A DNA stretch of 5,557 bases from Desulfuromonadaceae bacterium UBA5613 (lineage in GTDB: Bacteria > Desulfobacterota > Desulfuromonadia > Desulfuromonadales > UBA2197), in the NCBI GenBank assembly GCA_002424625.1, contig DIKR01000075.1, positions 8,682 to 14,238 of the forward strand, written 5' to 3'. A program made the translations under genes and the position numbers. A model generated the notes under the pieces. The model searched no databases and was not told the origin of the DNA. It saw only the letters and a program-made list of their open reading frames with translations. Shown piece after piece: positions 1 through 5,557 of this stretch (the first letter of the stretch is position 1; each line of letters starts with the position of its first letter).

Positions 1-1460
1 AAAGGTACGGCGGGGAGCAAGATACTGAAAGTTGTTCCTTGCTGGAGGGAGCTTTCCACTTCGATAATCCCATGGTTGTGTTCAACCAACTGCCGGCAGA
101 TCGGCAGACCGAGCCCGGTCCCCTGCGTTTTGGTCGTGAAGAAGGGGACAAAGATCTTAACGAGAAGATCCGCGCTAATCCCCTTGCCGGTATCGCGTAT
201 GGTCACCCGCACAAATTCATCATCACCCTGCTTGACGCGATCAGTCGCCAGGGTCAGTAATCCCCCCTCGGGCATCGCCTGAATAGCGTTTATGATGATG
301 TTGAAGAAGACCTGCTGAATCTGTTTGATATCGATCCAGACCGGCGGCAACTCCCGGGTCAATTCGAGGATCCGCTCGATTTTTCGGGCCTCCGGGTGTT
401 GCGCTACGAAAAAGAGGGTCTTCTTCAGGATTTCGTTGATATCAACATAGGTGAACTCCGGTGTTCCCGGTTTACCAAAAGCAAGGAGGTCCGTGGCGGT
501 TTTATCGAGACGGTTAATCTGTTCGAGAACTTTGCTGACGATCTCCCGTCGCGGATCGTTCACGTCATAATCATCCGCTAAAACCGAGACAGCACCACTG
601 ATGCAGGCCAGGGGGTTCTTGATTTCGTGGGCAATGCCGGTCGCCATCTCACCGACCGCAGCAAGGCGATCCGCCCGTTCCATCTGTTGATAGTGATACT
701 TCTCCAGTTCGACCTTGGTCTGTTCGAGGTTGTCGACCATGGAGTTGAAGCTCCCCATCAGCTGACCGATTTCATCGCGATTACGCGGATCGAGACGGAC
801 CGAAAGATCGCCGCTTTCAACTTTTGCCATCTTTTTGGACATCTCCTGAATCGGCTGGCGGACAAAACGGAGGAGAATGAAGGAGACGCCGAGGGAAAAG
901 ATTGCGATCAGTATGAGCATCGAAGAGAAAGAAATATTGGCCGACTCATGCAGCCGCTGGATCGTCTTTTTCAGGTCAAAATTCATATTGAGGACACCGA
1001 CGACCCGGCGCCCGACGCCGTGGCAAAGATAGCAGCGTTCATCGGTCACAATCGGGAGAATGATGGTCAGGGATTCGCGACCATTGACGCGAAACTGCCC
1101 TTCGGATTTTCCCTCCCTGAAGAGTTTATAGTCGGCAGGATTGACAAGTTGGCCGATTTCATCAGGGTTGGCCGACTTGAGAATTGTGCCGTCGGGATGA
1201 AAAATGCGCAAATTGAGGAGACGTTCGCCCTTGCCGATGACTTCAATAATCTGCTGAACCTGAGGACTGTCGCCATTCTTCATGGCAGTGAAGATCGATT
1301 TTTCGATAGTGGCAAGGAGAAGATTTGCCGTCTCCTGGTTCGATTCGATGAGATGAACCTGCTCCCGTCGGACATTGATCAGCGTAAAGATGCCGATACC
1401 GACCGCCATCAGCAGGATATTAAGAAGGATAACCCTGACGATCAAACTTTTATACAGCAA
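1..1460 (-). CDS. Membrane sensor histidine kinase with periplasmic CXXCH (putative heme c) domain, HAMP, HisKA and HATPase; C-terminus cut by window edge
   Basis: The reading frame is open for 486 codons from a TTG at 1460 to the left edge. Seen in order: TM1 (about residues 7-29), an extracytoplasmic sensor region (about 31-177) with Cys143-X-X-Cys146-His147, TM2 (about 178-199), HAMP (about 200-253), HisKA with phospho-acceptor His278 in GIAHEIKNPL, then an ATPase domain with N-box Asn387/Asn391, G1 box DTGKGI (423-428), F-box near 437-444 and G2 box GTGLGL (447-452). All catalytic boxes are intact. Sequence ends in a typical last strand (SILLPAV), so probably only a few residues are missing. 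The H-box resembles NtrB/HPK4-type kinases, which usually partner with NtrC-like sigma-54 activators; none is visible here. CXXCH suggests covalent heme c and hence redox or gas sensing, but the ligand is inference. The start is set by an in-frame TGA directly upstream and AGGAGG five bases before the TTG. It lies 41 bases after the preceding gene. Confidence 0.93.
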   Translation of the reverse strand, partial: MLYKSLIVRVILLNILLMAVGIGIFTLINVRREQVHLIESNQETANLLLATIEKSIFTAMKNGDSPQVQQIIEVIGKGERLLNLRIFHPDGTILKSANPDEIGQLVNPADYKLFREGKSEGQFRVNGRESLTIILPIVTDERCYLCHGVGRRVVGVLNMNFDLKKTIQRLHESANISFSSMLILIAIFSLGVSFILLRFVRQPIQEMSKKMAKVESGDLSVRLDPRNRDEIGQLMGSFNSMVDNLEQTKVELEKYHYQQMERADRLAAVGEMATGIAHEIKNPLACISGAVSVLADDYDVNDPRREIVSKVLEQINRLDKTATDLLAFGKPGTPEFTYVDINEILKKTLFFVAQHPEARKIERILELTRELPPVWIDIKQIQQVFFNIIINAIQAMPEGGLLTLATDRVKQGDDEFVRVTIRDTGKGISADLLVKIFVPFFTTKTQGTGLGLPICRQLVEHNHGIIEVESSLQQGTTFSILLPAVP

Positions 1461-1465
1461 TCAGA

Positions 1466-1471
1466 CCTCCT
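1466..1471 (-). promoter_or_regulatory. Ribosome binding site deciding the TTG start of the sensor kinase
   Basis: A perfect AGGAGG on the minus strand sits five bases before TTG at 1460-1458. An in-frame TGA immediately precedes the TTG, so the gene cannot begin further upstream. The first in-frame ATG lies inside TM1 and would destroy the membrane anchor. A CTG three bases downstream of the TTG is the only near alternative. Confidence 0.75.
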
Positions 1472-1501
1472 GAATCCTGGTTCCATCGACAGGGGGACGA
1501 A

Positions 1502-2038
1502 TCACTTTTTATTTTCCTCGCCGACCATGTACGAAAGGATAATCTCGTCGAGACTCAGTCCCGCCGGCATGGGGGAAGGTGCAGGCTGTTTTTTTTCCGG
1601 CGGGCGCTGCGGCAAAGAGAACGGTGCCGAGGTCGTGGTCACGGGAGGTGCAGGTGGCGAGGAGGGGATAGCCGGTGCAACGGCAGATGGAGAGACCGCA
1701 AGTGGTGGCGGGATGACCGGGACAATCTTTACGGTCGCCGGCGAGGGCAAGTCCGTAACTTTACGACCCGGCGGGGTCAAGCCGAGGAGTTCGTCGAAAT
1801 CACCATTTTTCAATAATCGCAGCATCTCGCGATGCTGCGACTTCATCAATTCCTCGACAACAACTTCGAGATTGTCGACCTTGATGATATCCGCATAGGA
1901 GGTCTTTTTTGAGGACAGAATCGTCCCGCCCCGATAAAGCAGCGTTATGATGTGCGGGTTTCTGACTCCGCTATCCTCGGTCTGGACGTGGTAAACCTGA
2001 CCTTTATAGCTGAAATTATGATTGAAGCCGACGACCAT
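1502..2038 (-). CDS. Uncharacterised conserved protein: N-terminal domain, proline-rich linker, short C-terminal motif
   Basis: A 178-residue protein of unknown function, without signal peptide or membrane segment, so probably cytoplasmic. Three parts are visible. Residues 1-86 form a compact region beginning MVVGFNHNFSYKG, with a HVQTEDSG stretch (17-24), an HIITLLYRGG stretch (29-38) and an amphipathic helical region (56-86). Residues 88-159 are low-complexity, with about 23 prolines plus many Ala, Ser and Val, and are probably disordered. Residues 160-178 form a short tail containing SLDEIILSYM. From memory, the N-terminal block and a similar SLDE-type tail recur in proteins of Geobacter-like bacteria and myxobacteria, but I cannot run a search. 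The ATG at 2038 has a weak GAAGGG six bases upstream. It follows metH by 65 bases and precedes the kinase by 41, so it may be co-transcribed with the kinase. Function cannot be assigned. Confidence 0.88.
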   Translation of the reverse strand: MVVGFNHNFSYKGQVYHVQTEDSGVRNPHIITLLYRGGTILSSKKTSYADIIKVDNLEVVVEELMKSQHREMLRLLKNGDFDELLGLTPPGRKVTDLPSPATVKIVPVIPPPLAVSPSAVAPAIPSSPPAPPVTTTSAPFSLPQRPPEKKQPAPSPMPAGLSLDEIILSYMVGEENKK

Positions 2039-2070
2039 ACGCGACCCTTCGAGATACTTAATTTTTCACA

Positions 2071-2099
2071 GTTTTAGCATATTTACTCCGGCAACACAA
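2071..2099 (-). promoter_or_regulatory. Possible weak extended -10 promoter in the metH/uncharacterised-gene gap
   Basis: On the minus strand, TTGTGT (2099-2094) is followed after 17 bases by TAAAAC (2076-2071), preceded by TGC as in extended -10 promoters. The match to sigma-70 consensus is partial (3/6 and 4/6). It lies in the longest intergenic gap, which is AT-rich relative to its surroundings and holds no terminator-like hairpin. It could drive the uncharacterised gene and the kinase separately from metH, but chance occurrence is quite possible. Confidence 0.22.
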
Positions 2100-2103
2100 G
2101 AAG

Positions 2104-4506
2104 CTACACAGTCTTTTGGCGGAATAGCTCCTTGATTTTCGCGACGGCTTCCAGGGCATCGGCGGCGTAAAGGTCCGCACCGATCAAGGCAGCATAATCC
2201 GGAGTAACGACGGCGCCGCCGACCATGGTCAGCACTTTGATCCCCTCCTGCCGCAGCAGCGCAATCGTCTTCTCCATCTGGCTTAATGTTGTCGTCATCA
2301 AGGCGGAGAGACCGACGGCATCGACCTTTTCGGCCCGCGCCGTGGCGAGAATTTTGGCGGCCGAAACATTCTTGCCGAGATCGATGACCTCAAAACCGTG
2401 ATTTTCGAGAAGGGTACAGACAATATTCTTGCCGATGTCATGAATATCCCCTTCCACGGTCGCCATCAAAATCTTTCCCTGCGAAGCGCTGACACCCTGC
2501 AACTCCTGCTTGAGGCGGGTAAAGGCTGCCTGCATGGTCTCCGACGCAAGCATGACCTGGGGCAGGAACATGCGATTGTCGCCAAAGCGCCGCCCGACCT
2601 CTTCCAGTCCCGGCAGCAGCCCTTCGTTACTGATCTCCAGGGGCAGCAGGCCGGCAGCCAGTGCTGCTTCGACAAGAGGGACGATCCCTTCACGGTCGCC
2701 GTTGATGATGGCGTTGGTCAGTTTCGTGCGCAGCGACTGTTCGCCGCTAGCGACCGGGGTAACAGGAACTGCCGGCAGATTGGCATAAGCGGCAATGTAG
2801 CGATCAGCCCGGATATCCTTACCGAGGAGGACCATCGCCCCGCGCCAGACATCGAGCATGCGTTCTTCCTTCGGGTTGACAATGGCGGCGCAAAGGCCTG
2901 CTTCCAGGGCCATGGCAAAGAAGGTGGCGGAGAGGACCGGCCGGGCGGGGAGGCCAAAGGAGATATTACTCACCCCGAGGACTGTCGGCAGTTGCAGCAC
3001 TTCGCGCACCAGGCGCAGGGTACGCAAGGTCTCAGCCGCCCGTTTCTGTTCGGCCGAGACGGTCAGGGTCAGACAGTCGATGACCACATCTTCGCGGGGA
3101 AGACCGGCGGCGGTCGCAGCGTTGACAATCGCTTGTGCCACCGCGACGCGGTCTTCGGCACTCTCGGGAATACCGGCGCCGTCGAGAGCAAGGCCGATAA
3201 TCGCCGCCCCGTACTTGTAGGCCAACGGCAGAATCGCTGCCTGGCTCTTGCTCTCGCCGGAGACCGAATTGATCAGGACCTTGCCATCCGCCGCCTTGAG
3301 ACCCCGCTCCAGAGCCAGCGGGTCTGAGGAGTCGAGGACCAGCGGCGCAGCGGCGACACCGCTGACCGCAAAGACCGCCCGCTCCAGGGCAGCGGCTTCG
3401 TCGATCCCCGGCGTACCGCAGTTGATATCGAGGAGTGTGGCGCCGGCGGTGCACTGCTCCTGCGCTTCACGGCGGATATAGGCGGTCTTGCCTTCGCGCA
3501 ACTCCTGCGAATAACCCTTCTTGCCGGTCGGATTGATCCGTTCGCCGATGAGGGCACAGGGGGCGCTATCGCCAATCTCGACGACCGCGGTACGACTCGA
3601 AAGAAAAAGACGACGCGGCGGCGGACTCCAGCGCTGCTCTTTGCCGAGCAAGGCGGCGCGCATGGCGCGAATATGGGCCGGGGTGGTGCCGCAGCAGCCG
3701 CCGATAATCCGCACTCCGAGGGCAATCATCCGCTCGTGATAAGCGACCATCTCTGCGGGGGTGCCGGGAAAGATGGTGACACCGTTGCAGAGAGTCGGGA
3801 GACCGGCGTTCGCCTGGGAGATGAGGGGACGGGAGGTGACGGTACGCATCCGCCCGAGAATGTCGTAGATCCCTTCAACGCCGAGGCCGCAATTGGAGCC
3901 GATAATATCGACACGCAAGCCGTCCAGGGTGACCGCGGCGGCTTCCGGCGGCGTGCCGAGGACACTGCGACCGCCGTCGTCAAAGGTCATCTGGGCGATG
4001 ACCGGCAACGCACAGACTTCGTGGCAGGCGATAATGCCGGCGCGCAGTTCGCGGATATCAAGAAAGGTTTCAAAGCTGATTACGTCGGCACCGGCCGCGG
4101 CAACGGCCCGAATCTGTTCCGCAAAGATCTCCACCATATCGTCAAAACCGGCATCACCGACCGGTTCGAGAAAGCGGCCGGTCGGGCCGATGGAGGCTGC
4201 GACAAAGGTGCCGGGACGGGCAACGCTGCGGGCAATCTCCACCGCCCGGGCATTGATGGCAGCAACCTGCTCTTCGAGACCATAGTGGGACAGCTTGCTG
4301 CGGCTGCCGCCAAAGGTGTTACTGACCAAAATGTCGGCACCGGCCTCGGCATATTCGCGATGAATGCCGGCAACAACCTCGGGAGCGTGCAGATTCATCG
4401 CTTCGGGACAGCCGCCGGGAGCTAGCCCCCGCTCTTGCAGCAGAGTGCCCATGGCGCCGTCAAGAATCAGGACCCGCTCGTGGATGGCCTGGAGAAAATG
4501 GTTCAT
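2104..4506 (-). CDS. metH: Cobalamin-dependent methionine synthase, short form lacking the AdoMet reactivation domain
   Basis: This cytoplasmic enzyme moves the methyl group of 5-methyltetrahydrofolate to homocysteine through methylcobalamin, giving methionine and tetrahydrofolate. Four modules are visible in 800 residues. The homocysteine S-methyltransferase barrel (about 8-283) has the zinc ligands Cys206 (GSNCG) and Cys271/Cys272 (GGCCGTTP). The pterin-binding barrel (about 315-560) contains GERINPTG (321-328), the DINCGTPG region (360-367) and DSSDP (392-396). The helical cobalamin cap spans about 590-670. The Rossmann-like B12 domain (about 676-798) has the DxHxxG motif with cobalt ligand His689, then Ser734 and VGGA (762-765). 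E. coli MetH is about 1227 residues; the C-terminal reactivation domain is absent here, and the stop falls at the natural end of the B12 domain, so this is a short form rather than a broken gene. The start ATG lies two bases after the GerMN gene's stop, with GGAG upstream inside that gene. Confidence 0.96.
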   Translation of the reverse strand: MNHFLQAIHERVLILDGAMGTLLQERGLAPGGCPEAMNLHAPEVVAGIHREYAEAGADILVSNTFGGSRSKLSHYGLEEQVAAINARAVEIARSVARPGTFVAASIGPTGRFLEPVGDAGFDDMVEIFAEQIRAVAAAGADVISFETFLDIRELRAGIIACHEVCALPVIAQMTFDDGGRSVLGTPPEAAAVTLDGLRVDIIGSNCGLGVEGIYDILGRMRTVTSRPLISQANAGLPTLCNGVTIFPGTPAEMVAYHERMIALGVRIIGGCCGTTPAHIRAMRAALLGKEQRWSPPPRRLFLSSRTAVVEIGDSAPCALIGERINPTGKKGYSQELREGKTAYIRREAQEQCTAGATLLDINCGTPGIDEAAALERAVFAVSGVAAAPLVLDSSDPLALERGLKAADGKVLINSVSGESKSQAAILPLAYKYGAAIIGLALDGAGIPESAEDRVAVAQAIVNAATAAGLPREDVVIDCLTLTVSAEQKRAAETLRTLRLVREVLQLPTVLGVSNISFGLPARPVLSATFFAMALEAGLCAAIVNPKEERMLDVWRGAMVLLGKDIRADRYIAAYANLPAVPVTPVASGEQSLRTKLTNAIINGDREGIVPLVEAALAAGLLPLEISNEGLLPGLEEVGRRFGDNRMFLPQVMLASETMQAAFTRLKQELQGVSASQGKILMATVEGDIHDIGKNIVCTLLENHGFEVIDLGKNVSAAKILATARAEKVDAVGLSALMTTTLSQMEKTIALLRQEGIKVLTMVGGAVVTPDYAALIGADLYAADALEAVAKIKELFRQKTV

Positions 4507-4508
4507 AA

Positions 4509-5189
4509 TTATAGACTCCGCTCCGTAGAGGTGCCGGGTTTAACCGGAAAAATTGGTGGCAGGGCGCGTCGCACCAGGGAAAAATCGGCGGCAAAGGGCT
4601 CGTTCAGGTCGACATGCCCTTTCAGCGTTTCGGCCGGGACGCCGTCGATCTCGATCGAAAGTTGCTGCACCCGGGGATAGTTAACCGCCAGAGTATTGAT
4701 GAGGGCGGCCAGAACGAGGCGCTCACTCTGCACACCGCCGGCAAGGTGCTGAATGGTTTCACGACTGAAATTGATGGTGGCGGTCGCGCCCTCAATAAAG
4801 ATCGAAGGGGGGCCGTCGGGCAAGTGCAGGACGGGAAAAAGTCCTGCCCCGGGATTCTCACTCAAAGCGAGGAGGAGATCCTCCAGACAAACGGTTTCAT
4901 CCCGGCAGGCAGAGCGCTTCTGGTGAATGCCGGAAAGGCCGCTGCCGTCGGCGAGAGGGTAAAAAAGACTGACTGTCCGCCCGGTTTCTTCGGTAGCCGG
5001 AGCAGAGGGAGCCGGCGACGTGGCGCTCACCGGCGGCACAGAGGGCTGGAGCCACAGGCGGTAAACAGCAAAGCCGAGGGCAAAGGCGCAGCAGGCAACA
5101 AGGAGCAGATGCCATCCTGTCAAACTCTTTGCGACAGTTTGCGGGGGGCGACGGGACCATTTCGGCGGGGAGGAATCAGGTGAAACCAT
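4509..5189 (-). CDS. Membrane-anchored GerMN-domain protein
   Basis: A 226-residue protein with a charged N-terminus (KWSRRPP), one hydrophobic segment (about 26-47), a Pro/Ser/Ala-rich spacer (about 48-68) and a C-terminal domain (about 72-200) resembling the GerMN family. The fit rests on the VSLFYPLADG opening strand, a CLEDLLLALSENP helix, a SIFIEGATATINFS strand pair, a helix ending in ALINTLAVNYP, and a final SIEIDG strand. GerMN domains occur in spore germination protein GerM and in envelope proteins of non-sporulating bacteria, where their exact job is unclear. The domain should face the periplasm. Adjacency to murI is a context I associate with deltaproteobacteria and fits a cell-wall role, but this is inference. 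ATG at 5189 is preferred over a TTG at 5198: GGA lies nine bases before the ATG but directly abuts the TTG. The LVAC at 30-33 resembles a lipobox, but the hydrophobic stretch continues past it, so a transmembrane anchor is likelier. Confidence 0.85.
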   Translation of the reverse strand: MVSPDSSPPKWSRRPPQTVAKSLTGWHLLLVACCAFALGFAVYRLWLQPSVPPVSATSPAPSAPATEETGRTVSLFYPLADGSGLSGIHQKRSACRDETVCLEDLLLALSENPGAGLFPVLHLPDGPPSIFIEGATATINFSRETIQHLAGGVQSERLVLAALINTLAVNYPRVQQLSIEIDGVPAETLKGHVDLNEPFAADFSLVRRALPPIFPVKPGTSTERSL

Positions 5190-5201
5190 GGCGAACAATC
5201 C

Positions 5202-5217
5202 GATCGATTAATCGATC
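5202..5217. repeat. Perfect 16-bp palindrome over the murI stop codon
   Basis: The sequence GATCGATTAATCGATC equals its own reverse complement, with the murI TAA (5208-5210) in the middle. It ends 12 bases before the GerMN start codon. It might be an operator-like dyad or simply chance; there is no T-tract, so it does not look like an intrinsic terminator. Confidence 0.5.
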
Positions 5218-5557
5218 TCGACCTGTTGCACGTTGGAGAGCAGGTCGCCAAGAAAGCTCCCGCCGACCTGCTCGAAACGGGTCGGAAGGTCGGTCACAAA
5301 GAAACGGGGCGGCGCCGGCGGAGACTGTCGCAGCAGACCATCGTGATGCAGAACTTCACGGACATTCATGGCGGTTTCGGCAGCGGAATCGACCAGGGTC
5401 ACATCGTCGCCAAGGAGGGTGCGCAAGATCGGTTTCAGCAGCGGGTAGTGGGTGCAACCGAGGACCAGGGTGTCGATATTATGCTGCAGCAACGGGGCAA
5501 GATACTCCTCGGCGATCAGGCGGGTCACCGGGTGTCCGGCCCAGCCCTCTTCGACCA
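5208..5557 (-). CDS. murI: Glutamate racemase, C-terminal part (N-terminus beyond right edge)
   Basis: The last 115 residues of glutamate racemase, which converts L-glutamate to D-glutamate for peptidoglycan in a cofactor-independent two-cysteine reaction in the cytoplasm. The frame is open to the window edge and begins VEEGWAGHPVTR, a typical MurI stretch, so a GTG at 5528 is internal and not a start. The key motif is LGCTHYPLL, with the second catalytic cysteine and adjacent histidine at residues 34 and 36 of the visible part. A VDSAAETA stretch follows, also characteristic of the family. The C-terminus continues through FFVTDLPTRFEQVG to a TAA stop lying inside a 16-base palindrome. The GerMN gene starts 18 bases downstream, consistent with co-transcription. 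No disruption is seen in the visible part. Confidence 0.95.
   Translation of the reverse strand, partial: VEEGWAGHPVTRLIAEEYLAPLLQHNIDTLVLGCTHYPLLKPILRTLLGDDVTLVDSAAETAMNVREVLHHDGLLRQSPPAPPRFFVTDLPTRFEQVGGSFLGDLLSNVQQVEID

Noticed and set aside
1466..1478. Small inverted repeat (TCAG...CTGA) around the kinase ribosome binding site
   Set aside because: Only a four-base stem with a five-base loop; too weak to argue for regulation.
1562..1777. Tandem DNA repeat in the proline-rich linker
   Set aside because: The region is compositionally biased at the protein level, but I see no regular repeat unit in the DNA.
627..1898. Plus-strand open frame of 423 codons
   Set aside because: It lies antisense to the kinase and the uncharacterised gene. 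Its translation has no recognisable domain, becomes Gly-rich opposite the proline-rich linker, and no ribosome binding site was seen. The minus strand carries clear catalytic motifs over the same bases.
2039..2103. Intrinsic terminator or riboswitch after metH
   Set aside because: No GC-rich hairpin followed by T residues and no recognisable riboswitch core in these 65 bases. A cobalamin or SAM riboswitch would be expected upstream of metH, and there the gap is only two bases.
2398..3327. Plus-strand open frame of 309 codons opposite metH
   Set aside because: It is a shadow of the metH codon pattern, with no domain-like content; the minus-strand product has every expected MetH motif.
3673..4425. 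Plus-strand open frame of 250 codons opposite metH
   Set aside because: Gly/Ala/Asp-rich shadow of the homocysteine-binding domain; no ribosome binding site and no recognisable family.
5088..5102. Lipobox-like LVAC in the GerMN protein, suggesting a lipoprotein
   Set aside because: The hydrophobic segment continues well beyond the cysteine, which fits a single transmembrane helix better than a cleaved lipoprotein signal. Not fully excluded.
4614..5183. Plus-strand open frame of 189 codons opposite the GerMN gene
   Set aside because: Shadow frame; the minus strand gives a membrane anchor and a GerMN-like domain in the correct operon position.

Overview
The window looks like a bacterial chromosome segment from the Desulfuromonadales/Geobacter group or a close deltaproteobacterial relative. 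This is inferred from three things: an NtrB-like (HPK4-type) sensor kinase with a c-type heme motif in its periplasmic domain, a small conserved protein that I recall as typical of Geobacter-like and myxobacterial genomes, and a short cobalamin-dependent methionine synthase. The DNA is moderately GC-rich. No mobile element, tRNA, rRNA or CRISPR array is visible.

All five genes lie on the minus strand and read from right to left: the C-terminal part of glutamate racemase (murI, cut by the right edge), a membrane-anchored GerMN-domain protein, an 800-residue methionine synthase (metH), a 178-residue uncharacterised protein with a proline-rich linker, and a transmembrane histidine kinase cut by the left edge just before its natural end. 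The gaps in transcription order are 18, 2, 65 and 41 bases, so the layout is operon-like. The 65-base gap after metH is the only place where a new promoter looks plausible. No intrinsic terminator was seen, and no gene-free stretch exceeds 65 bases.

Functionally, the right half combines cell-wall precursor supply (D-glutamate from MurI), a cell-envelope GerMN protein and one-carbon/methionine metabolism. The left half looks like signalling: an uncharacterised modular protein followed by a sensor kinase whose extracytoplasmic domain has a CXXCH heme-attachment motif. The kinase starts at a TTG behind a perfect AGGAGG and has no usable ATG near its N-terminus, so ATG-based gene calling would miss it.

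The most interesting points are the putative heme-c sensor kinase, the methionine synthase without its S-adenosylmethionine reactivation domain, and the uncharacterised protein with conserved-looking ends joined by a disordered linker. I saw no clear sign of an entirely new multi-gene system.
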